From assembly GCA_021787255.1 (NCBI GenBank), contig JAJYMD010000255.1, positions 1 to 5,012 of the forward strand: 5,012 nt of DNA, written 5' to 3'. Shown here piece by piece: positions 1 through 4,670 of the stretch. The stretch's first letter is position 1, and each line of letters opens with the position of its first letter. The translations under genes were made by a program, and so were the position numbers. Below the pieces are notes generated by a model that was given only the letters and a program-made list of their open reading frames with translations, searched no databases and was not told the DNA's origin. The stretch comes from Actinomycetes bacterium (GTDB lineage Bacteria > Actinomycetota > Acidimicrobiia > Acidimicrobiales > RAAP-2).

Positions 1-45
1 TCTTCGCCGGGGTCAGAATGGCGGTCGGCGGGAGGCAGGCACGCG

Positions 46-51
46 AGGAGG
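46..51 (+). promoter_or_regulatory. Ribosome binding site of the LLM oxidoreductase
   Basis: A perfect AGGAGG Shine-Dalgarno sequence sits 6 nt before ATG 58. It decides the start, because the same frame is open without a stop back to base 1. Confidence 0.85.
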
Positions 52-57
52 CGATCG

Positions 58-951
58 ATGAGGATCGGGGCCAAGGTACCGAACAGCGGTCCGCTCGCCC
101 AGGAGCGCGGCATCGCGGCGATGGCCGCGGAGCTCGAGGGCGCGGGGTTCGAATCGCTCTGGGTGAGCGACCACGTGGTCATGACCGAGCGGATCGACTC
201 GCGGTACCCCTTCGCTGCCGACGGGAGGGCGACGTGGCCTTCGGACACCGCCTACTTCGACGCGATGATCGCCCTCGCCGCCATCGCGACGGCCACGGAG
301 CGCGCCGTCCTCGGCACGGCGGTGCTCGTCCTTCCCCAGCGCCACCCCGTCGTGCTCGCCAAGCAGGCGGCCTCCGTCGACGTCATGAGCGGTGGCAGGC
401 TCGCGCTCGGCGTGGGAGCGGGATGGCTCGCCGAGGAGTTCGAGGCCCTGAACGTGCCCTTTTCCTCGCGCGGGGGACGCTTCGTGGAGTGGATGGAGCT
501 CCTGCGGGCCTGCTGGACCGGTGCGCCTGGTGCGTACAAGGGAGCGCACTACACGCTGCCAGCCGGGGTGCTCTGCTTTCCTACTCCGGCGCACCCGGTT
601 CCGCTCCTGGTGGGCGGGCACTCCCAGGTGGCGCGACGGCGCGCGGGGGCGCTCGGCGACGGCTGGCTGGCGCACCAGTCTGCGACGGCGCTCGATGTCG
701 ACGAGCTGCGCGCGGGGACCGCCGCGAGCCGCGAGGCCGCGCTCGGCGCGGCCCGGGACCCCGCGGCGCTCTGGACCACCCTCCGGATCATCGACTCGGC
801 GACGCGCGCCGACGTCGTCGCCGATGCCCTGCCCTCTCTCGTGGGCGCCGGGGTCGACGAGGTGGTGGTGGATGTCGACTGGGCGGCTCGCGGCGCCGCG
901 GACGTCGCGTTCGGCACGCTCGCGCGCGCACGGGAGAGGCTCGGGCGATGA
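58..951 (+). CDS. LLM-class F420-dependent (luciferase-like) oxidoreductase
   Basis: This 297-aa protein is a complete bacterial luciferase-like monooxygenase-fold (TIM-barrel) enzyme, of the usual size for the F420-dependent LLM family. Visible landmarks are the WVSDH motif at residues 35-39, RHPVVLAKQ at 95-103, the hallmark SGGRLALGVGAGW at 111-123 followed by a Glu-Glu-Phe segment, and a PLLVGGHS strand at 182-189 before a GDGW turn at 200-203. Known members use F420 or FMN to move hydride onto or off small organic substrates in the cytoplasm; the substrate here is unknown. The frame is open to the window edge, but ATG 58 is chosen because AGGAGG lies 6 nt before it and MRIGAKVP is a typical LLM N-terminus. 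Its stop overlaps the cupin start (ATGA), so the two genes are probably co-translated. F420 rather than FMN use is a family-level inference. Confidence 0.9.
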   Translation: MRIGAKVPNSGPLAQERGIAAMAAELEGAGFESLWVSDHVVMTERIDSRYPFAADGRATWPSDTAYFDAMIALAAIATATERAVLGTAVLVLPQRHPVVLAKQAASVDVMSGGRLALGVGAGWLAEEFEALNVPFSSRGGRFVEWMELLRACWTGAPGAYKGAHYTLPAGVLCFPTPAHPVPLLVGGHSQVARRRAGALGDGWLAHQSATALDVDELRAGTAASREAALGAARDPAALWTTLRIIDSATRADVVADALPSLVGAGVDEVVVDVDWAARGAADVAFGTLARARERLGR

Positions 952-1346
952 GCGGTGCGGCGCAGCCCTCGCTGCCTCCCGGCGCGCAAGTGGTGCGCGG
1001 TGCTTCCGGCGAGCGACTGGAGGAGCCGGAGAACGCCGCGCAGGTCCAGCCGATCGTCCGGTTCTCTGAGGGACGTTCGTCGACGAGCGTCACCTTCGTG
1101 TCGGTCGACGGGAGGCACCGCCGTCTCTCCTCCGGACGGTCCGCGCGCTGCTACTACGTGCTGTCGGGCGAGCTGGAATTCGCGCTCGGCTCCACCCCGT
1201 CTGTCACGGTGCGGGCGGGAGATGCACTCGTGGTCCCCAGGGGGTGCGTCTACGGCTTCGAGGGACGCGGGACCTACCTCGTGATGAACACGCCCGCCTT
1301 CGAAGCGGGCGACGACGACTACGAGGACGCGCCGGCGCGCGCGTGA
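948..1346 (+). CDS. Small single-domain cupin lacking canonical metal ligands
   Basis: This 132-aa protein is a single cupin barrel. Residues 68-82 (CYYVLSGELEFALGS) match cupin motif 1 and residues 90-104 (AGDALVVPRGCVYGF) match motif 2, including the conserved Gly-Asp and the Pro-x-Gly turn. The histidines that normally bind metal are missing: motif 1 has Cys-Tyr-Tyr where HxH is expected, and the motif 2 His is replaced by Tyr102. The only His is H57. This argues against a metal dioxygenase or isomerase and for ligand binding or a structural or regulatory role. The start is ATG 948, which overlaps the LLM stop and has GGGAGAGG 8 nt upstream. The same frame is open far upstream, but there it is only a shadow of the LLM gene. 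The acidic tail (DDDYED, residues 122-127) is unlikely to be part of the barrel. Coupling to the LLM gene suggests a shared substrate. Confidence 0.85.
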   Translation: MSGAAQPSLPPGAQVVRGASGERLEEPENAAQVQPIVRFSEGRSSTSVTFVSVDGRHRRLSSGRSARCYYVLSGELEFALGSTPSVTVRAGDALVVPRGCVYGFEGRGTYLVMNTPAFEAGDDDYEDAPARA

Positions 1347-1395
1347 GGGCGTGCGCAGCTAGCTGACCGCCGACGCGGGGTCGCTTGTTGTGTGG

Positions 1396-2160
1396 TCAGC
1401 GCACGTACGCCGCACCGTTGACGTCGAGCGTCGCCCCCGACAGGTGGCGGCAGAGCCCGCTCGCGGCGAAAGCCACCAGATTCGCGACCTCCGCGGGCGG
1501 CACCATGTCGCCGAGCGGAAGGATCGCCTTGACCGCGTCCTCACCGCCGCGCGTCGCGGCGGAGATCTCGGACATGCGGGTCCGCACGATCCCGGGCGCG
1601 ATTACGTACGCGAGAACGCCGTCCTTGGCGTGGACCCTCGCGATGGTCTGGGTCATGGCCCGGACCGCCGCTTTGCTCGCCGCGTAGGCGGTGAGCTGGG
1701 GAATCGCGGAGCCCTGCTCGGCGACCCAGCTCGACATGGTCACGATGGTCCCGCCGCCGCGCTCTCGGAAGTGCCGCACCGCCTCGCGCATCAGGTTGGC
1801 CGGCTCTTGGACGTTCACCCGGAGGACGTGCTCCCACGTGACGTCCCAGTCCGCGTCGTCCGCGTCGATCGCGGTCTCGGGCATGATCGCGGCGTTCAAG
1901 ACGAGCACGTCCACCCGGCCGCGCCACGACACCGCCCTCGCCCACAGCTCCCGGCCCGAGCCGGGCTCGGCGAAGTCGGACTCGATGAGCAACTTGCGCT
2001 CGGGCGGCACGTCGCGGGTCGCCACCTGGGCGCCGACCGCGTGCTCGCCGTAGTGGGCGACCAGGGAGGCCCCGGCCGCTCCGAGGACCGCCGCGGTCGA
2101 TGCACCGATGCCGCGCGAGGAGCCGGTGAGAAGGACGGTCTTGCCGCTGAGGTCGATCAT
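1396..2160 (-). CDS. SDR-family oxidoreductase (classical, probably NADP(H)-type)
   Basis: This 254-aa protein is a full-length classical short-chain dehydrogenase/reductase. The cofactor motif TGSSRGIG is at residues 12-19, Asp62 sits at the adenine-contact position, LNAAI at 88-92 stands in for the usual NNAG, and the active-site tetrad is Asn116, Ser143 or Ser144, Tyr159 and Lys163. The PG motif is at 189-190, and the C-terminus has the common SGATLDVNGA strand. Arg16 in the Gly-rich loop and no acidic residue at the end of beta-2 favour NADP(H); this is inferred from family rules. The Ser144-Tyr159 spacing of 15 is about two longer than usual, so this loop is slightly extended. The ATG has a good ribosome site (GGGAG, complement of 2166-2170, 5 nt away). 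The gene lies 67 bp downstream of the other SDR on the same strand and is probably co-transcribed with it. The substrate is not predictable. Confidence 0.9.
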   Translation of the reverse strand: MIDLSGKTVLLTGSSRGIGASTAAVLGAAGASLVAHYGEHAVGAQVATRDVPPERKLLIESDFAEPGSGRELWARAVSWRGRVDVLVLNAAIMPETAIDADDADWDVTWEHVLRVNVQEPANLMREAVRHFRERGGGTIVTMSSWVAEQGSAIPQLTAYAASKAAVRAMTQTIARVHAKDGVLAYVIAPGIVRTRMSEISAATRGGEDAVKAILPLGDMVPPAEVANLVAFAASGLCRHLSGATLDVNGAAYVR

Positions 2161-2227
2161 CGATGCTCCCTTTCTCGACGTGCGCGTGCGAGACGTCCGT
2201 GCTCCCGGGCTCGGGTCGGCTGCACGC

Positions 2228-2995
2228 TCAGGGTATTCCCGCGTCCACTGCGATCAGCTGCCCGGTGACGCCTGACGCGAGGTCGCTCGCCAAGAAGAGC
2301 ACGGCGTTCGCCACCTCCTCGGGCGTGACGACCCGTCCGAGCGCAGTCGCTGCGCCCGCGACGCGCAGCGCCTCTTCGACGGGAGGCGCTCCGCGAGACG
2401 CCCTTGCGGCCATTCTGGCGCGGAGCGCGTCGGTCGGTACCGGCCCGGGACCGACGGCGTTCACGCGAATGCGGTCGCGCCCGACGTCGAGCGCCACCGA
2501 GCGGACCAGCCCCACCACGGCGTGCTTGCTCGCCACGTACGAGGCGATGTGAGGGTCGCCCCTCCAGCCGTTGAGCGACGACATGACCACGATCGACCCG
2601 CCGTGCCCTCGCCGCATTGCCCGCACCGCCTCGCGCACCGTGAGCATGACCCCGCGGGTGTTCACCGCGAACACGGCGTCCCACTCCGCGGGGTCGAGCT
2701 CCTCGGTCCCGGACCACGGGGGGACCACGCCCGCGTTCGCCACCACGATGTCGGGGATACCGGCGTGCTCAGCGACCTCCGCGAACGCGTGCTCGACCGT
2801 GGACTCGTCTCGCACGTCGGCAGTCAGCGCGGCCCATACGGCAGGGACCGCCTGGGCAGGCGGCTTCACGAGATCGACGATCGCGCCGCGGGCGCCCGCG
2901 TCGGCGAGGGTCTTGACGATCGCCGCGCCGAGTCCGGCGGCGCCGCCGGTCACGACTGCGACCCTGCCCTCGAGAAGGCGCGGCGTCGCGCTCAC
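2228..2995 (-). CDS. SDR-family oxidoreductase (classical, probably NAD-type)
   Basis: This 255-aa protein is a classical SDR with all core motifs: TGGAAGLG at residues 16-23, Asp41 ending beta-2, Asp60 in the ADV motif, NAG at 87-89, and the tetrad Asn112, Ser140, Tyr153 and Lys157 with the standard 13-residue Ser-Tyr spacing. A PGPVPT loop follows at 183-188, and the C-terminus ends in the usual VTGQLIAVDAG strand. Asp41 favours NAD(H), which in this family often means alcohol oxidation; this is inference. The start is GTG at 2993-2995 (MSATPRLLEGRVAVVTGG, a normal SDR N-terminus). No in-frame ATG is seen nearby, and the ribosome site is poor (only a GAG about 9 nt upstream), so the exact start is less sure than the gene. 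It is the promoter-proximal gene of the minus-strand pair and is divergent from the iron-sulfur gene. Confidence 0.9.
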   Translation of the reverse strand: MSATPRLLEGRVAVVTGGAAGLGAAIVKTLADAGARGAIVDLVKPPAQAVPAVWAALTADVRDESTVEHAFAEVAEHAGIPDIVVANAGVVPPWSGTEELDPAEWDAVFAVNTRGVMLTVREAVRAMRRGHGGSIVVMSSLNGWRGDPHIASYVASKHAVVGLVRSVALDVGRDRIRVNAVGPGPVPTDALRARMAARASRGAPPVEEALRVAGAATALGRVVTPEEVANAVLFLASDLASGVTGQLIAVDAGIP

Positions 2996-3072
2996 CCCGG
3001 TGCGCTCGACGAGCCGGTGGAAGCTCTTCGCCCGGGCATGGCGGTGCGCGGCGCGGCCGGTACCATGACACG
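2996..3072. promoter_or_regulatory. Divergent intergenic control region between SDR and 2Fe-2S genes
   Basis: These 77 bp separate two divergent starts and should hold both promoters. The sequence shows a short perfect inverted repeat, GCTCG-A-CGAGC at 3004-3014, flanked by direct CCGGTG copies at 2997-3002 and 3014-3019. It overlaps the likely leader of the minus-strand SDR gene, as an operator might. TACCAT at 3061-3066 fits the TANNNT -10 consensus and ends 6 nt before ATG 3073, which lacks a Shine-Dalgarno sequence; together these suggest a leaderless transcript. No convincing -35 box is seen. The motifs are short enough to arise by chance. Confidence 0.4.
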
Positions 3073-3393
3073 ATGCCCCTCGTCTCGCGTGGTCGCCTCC
3101 CGCTCGCCCCGGGCTCTCCGATCGCTCGCGGGCGTGAGGTCTGCGTGGTGGTCGACGGCCGCCCGACGGTCGCGTACGAGGGAGAGACCGTGGCGGCGGT
3201 GCTCGTCGCCGATGAGGGGCTGAGGACCCGCTGGACTGCGGGTGGCGCGAGCCGAGGGATCTACTGCGGGATCGGTGTGTGCTTCGAATGCCTCGTCGTC
3301 GTCGGAGGGGTGCCGAACACGCGGGCGTGCATGACGCTCGTGGCCGACGGCATGCGGGTGGAGCGCCAGGTCGCCGCGGGCCCGGGCTGCTGA
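3073..3393 (+). CDS. (2Fe-2S)-binding protein, Fer2_4 type (HcnA/OoxA-like small subunit)
   Basis: This 106-aa protein matches the small ferredoxin-like subunit of multi-subunit FAD-dependent dehydrogenases (hydrogen cyanide synthase, opine oxidase, D-hydroxyproline dehydrogenase). It has a beta-grasp start (VCVVVDGRPTVAYEGETVAA, about residues 23-42) and then the cluster-binding cysteines Cys65, Cys70, Cys73 and Cys86 in the spacing C-x4-C-x2-C-x12-C, within the characteristic YCGIGVCFECLV and RACMTLV segments. It should bind one [2Fe-2S] cluster in the cytoplasm and pass electrons within a complex. The expected FAD-containing alpha and beta partners are absent here: 217 bp without a gene follow, and the upstream neighbour is a divergent SDR. 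ATG 3073 has no clear ribosome site and may be leaderless. Family assignment is strong; the partner and substrate are unknown. Confidence 0.88.
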   Translation: MPLVSRGRLPLAPGSPIARGREVCVVVDGRPTVAYEGETVAAVLVADEGLRTRWTAGGASRGIYCGIGVCFECLVVVGGVPNTRACMTLVADGMRVERQVAAGPGC

Positions 3394-3562
3394 TCCGCGG
3401 TACGAGGACCAGGCCCGCGCCGCGGCTCCACCCGCTTCTCCCCGGGCGGCCCCGGCGCTTGCAGGGCGGTGCGGGGATTCCGGCGGCCAGGGAGCGGCCG
3501 ACAGTGCCCCGGTTGGCGGGGCCCCGCAGTCGGTCTTGAGTGCAGCTTCGGAGTTCGGCATG

Positions 3563-3581
3563 CGATCATGAGTACGATAAT
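3563..3581 (+). promoter_or_regulatory. Weak promoter/operator candidate upstream of the CRYL1-like gene
   Basis: This is the only AT-rich patch in the 217-bp gap before the dehydrogenase gene. It carries two near-identical heptamers, CGATCAT (3563-3569) and CGATAAT (3575-3581), whose starts are 12 bp apart. The overlapping TACGAT (3573-3578) and GATAAT (3576-3581) resemble a -10 box, about 30 nt before the GTG start. No good -35 box is seen at the right spacing. This is suggestive only. Confidence 0.25.
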
Positions 3582-3599
3582 CGAGCCGTGCGAGGCGCC

Positions 3600-3604
3600 G
3601 AGGA
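3600..3604 (+). promoter_or_regulatory. Ribosome binding site selecting GTG 3611
   Basis: GAGGA lies 6 nt before the GTG codon at 3611 and supports this non-ATG start for the dehydrogenase. The protein then begins directly with the first beta strand of the NAD-binding fold. Confidence 0.75.
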
Positions 3605-3610
3605 AGACAC

Positions 3611-4597
3611 GTGACGGAGTCGATCGCAGTGGTCGGCGGCGGGACGATCGGTGTGGCGTGGTCGGTCGTCTTCGCCCGGGCAGAGCGCTGCGTCGCGCTC
3701 TACGAGCCTGACGACGCCCGCCGGGAGCTGGCGCGCGACGACGTCGACCGACGGTTGCGCACCCTCGCCGCGAGCGGTCTGCTCGACGAGGACCCTGGCG
3801 ACGTTGCCGGTCGAGTCGTGCTGCCACGGGACCTGACGGCCGCTGCGCGCGGAGCGTCGTACGTCCAGGAGTGCGCTCCGGAGGACGCCGACCTGAAGCG
3901 CGCGCTCTTCGGGGAGCTGGAAGACCTTGCCGGGGAGGACGCGGTGCTCGCGTCCTCCTCGTCGGCCATTCCCCCCTCCTCCATCGCCCCAGGGGTGCGC
4001 GACCCGAGCCGCGTGCTCGTGGCGCATCCGGGCAACCCTCCCTACCTGCTGCCCGTCGTCGAGCTGGTCCCCTCTCCGCTCACCTCGACCGCGACCGTCG
4101 AGCGAGCTCGCGTACTGCTCGCCTCGGTCGGCATGTCACCCGTCGTGCTCCGTCGGGAGGTCGAAGGGTTCGTGTTCAATCGGCTCCAGGGCGCGGTCCT
4201 CCGCGAGGCGTACTGCCTCGTGCGAGACGGGGTCGTCGATCCCGGGGACGTCGACAAGGTGATGCGGGAGGGCTTGGGCAGGAGGTGGTCGTTCCTCGGG
4301 CCATTCGAGACCGTGGAGCTGAACACCGAGGGTGGCGTCGACGCCCACGCCGCGCGCATGGGCCCTGCGTACGCGCGGATGGGCGCGGAGCGGGGGCAGC
4401 ACGATCCGTGGACCGACGAGATGGTGGCGAAGGTTTCCGAGGCGGTCAGGGCCCGCCTGCCCAGGGAGCGCTGGCGTGACCACGTGATGTGGCGAGACGC
4501 CGTCCTGATGGCGATCGAGGTGTTTCGCCAGCAGACTCCGCTGCTCGCTGGACCCCCGCCGCCGCCCGGCGGCGGGGGTCCAGCGGTGAGCCGGTGA
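3611..4597 (+). CDS. 3-hydroxyacyl-CoA dehydrogenase-family protein, L-gulonate 3-dehydrogenase/CRYL1-like
   Basis: This 328-aa protein has an N-terminal Rossmann domain and a C-terminal helical 3HCDH domain. The NAD motif is GGGTIG at residues 9-14, with Glu32 ending beta-2. The SSSSAIPPSSI segment is at 115-125 and HPGNPPYLLPVVELVP at 139-154. His139 and Glu151 are 12 residues apart, as in the catalytic His-Glu pair of L-3-hydroxyacyl-CoA dehydrogenases. The HPxNPPY sequence, GFVFNRLQ (186-193) and GLGRRWSFLGPFETVELN (221-238) point to the L-gulonate 3-dehydrogenase/lambda-crystallin branch rather than to fatty-acid HADs. The expected reaction is NAD-dependent oxidation of a 3-hydroxy acid or related beta-hydroxy substrate; carnitine dehydrogenase is a related alternative. 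GTG 3611 is supported by GAGGA 6 nt upstream. The last residues (314-328, PPPPPGGGGP then AVSR) are low-complexity, encoded by a long hairpin, and look like an addition to the normal C-terminus. Confidence 0.88.
   Translation: MTESIAVVGGGTIGVAWSVVFARAERCVALYEPDDARRELARDDVDRRLRTLAASGLLDEDPGDVAGRVVLPRDLTAAARGASYVQECAPEDADLKRALFGELEDLAGEDAVLASSSSAIPPSSIAPGVRDPSRVLVAHPGNPPYLLPVVELVPSPLTSTATVERARVLLASVGMSPVVLRREVEGFVFNRLQGAVLREAYCLVRDGVVDPGDVDKVMREGLGRRWSFLGPFETVELNTEGGVDAHAARMGPAYARMGAERGQHDPWTDEMVAKVSEAVRARLPRERWRDHVMWRDAVLMAIEVFRQQTPLLAGPPPPPGGGGPAVSR
4546..4585 (+). terminator. Strong hairpin at the 3' end of the CRYL1-like gene (possible U-less terminator)
   Basis: A perfect 18-bp inverted repeat has arms at 4546-4563 and 4568-4585 and a 4-nt loop (GCCC); one further G-U pair can extend it. 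It lies inside the reading frame, 9 nt before the stop codon, and encodes the Pro5-Gly4 tail. No T-tract follows, so it is not a classical intrinsic terminator, but GC-rich U-less hairpins are reported at gene ends in actinobacteria. It could also stabilise the 3' end of the message. The structure is seen directly; its function is inferred. Confidence 0.5.
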
Positions 4598-4600
4598 CAC

Positions 4601-4650
4601 CTCCCCCGGCCGGTCCCGCCGTGCCCGGCGCGGGCACGGCGGAGGGGGAG
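4601..4650 (+). terminator. Second hairpin in the dehydrogenase/DUF885 spacer
   Basis: A perfect 12-bp inverted repeat (4616-4627 with 4631-4642, loop GCG) is enclosed by a 7-bp outer stem, CTCCCCC at 4601-4607 with GGGGGAG at 4644-4650. It occupies nearly all the space between the stop at 4597 and the next ribosome site at 4659. No T-tract follows. With the hairpin before it, it may separate the downstream gene transcriptionally or regulate its leader. Confidence 0.45.
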
Positions 4651-4658
4651 CCGGGCGC

Positions 4659-4663
4659 GGGAG
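4659..4663 (+). promoter_or_regulatory. Ribosome binding site selecting GTG 4671
   Basis: GGGAG lies 7 nt before the GTG at 4671. It is the only good start signal after the frame's previous stop (TGA at 4587-4589), and it comes directly after the second hairpin. Confidence 0.6.
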
Positions 4664-4670
4664 CCACCCG

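Noticed and set aside
2..61. End of an upstream gene in plus frame 2, stopping at TGA 59-61 in an ATGA overlap with the LLM start
   Set aside because: The 19 codons have only about half G/C in third positions, unlike the real genes here, and show no recognisable sequence. The overlap is attractive but unsupported from this window.
18..1346. A 442-codon plus-strand ORF overlapping the whole LLM gene and running in frame into the cupin
   Set aside because: Up to 948 its translation is Arg/Gly/Ala-rich low-complexity sequence, while the overlapped frame encodes a clear LLM enzyme. Only the part from ATG 948 is real (the cupin).
1347..1395. A bidirectional terminator in the 49-bp convergent gap
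   Set aside because: Only a short palindrome (CAGCTAGCTG, 1356-1365) is present, with no convincing stem or T-tract.
1390..2268. A 292-codon plus-strand ORF antisense to the 1396-2160 SDR
   Set aside because: It is a typical high-GC antisense shadow rich in Arg, His and Gly. The minus strand encodes a complete SDR with all catalytic residues.
2522..3223. A 233-codon plus-strand ORF spanning the SDR gene, the divergent gap and the start of the iron-sulfur gene
   Set aside because: Its composition is shadow-like, and it conflicts with two well-supported genes and with the promoter region between them.
3506..3522. A 6-bp hairpin (GCCCCG, loop GTTGG, CGGGGC) in the gap after the iron-sulfur gene as its terminator
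   Set aside because: A stem of this length is expected by chance in such GC-rich DNA. It lies over 100 bases after the stop and has no T-tract.
3394..3610. A possible remnant of an FAD subunit gene after the iron-sulfur gene
   Set aside because: All six frames here were inspected for a dinucleotide-binding GxGxxG motif or a continuation of the HcnB/HcnC type; none is seen. The space appears non-coding.
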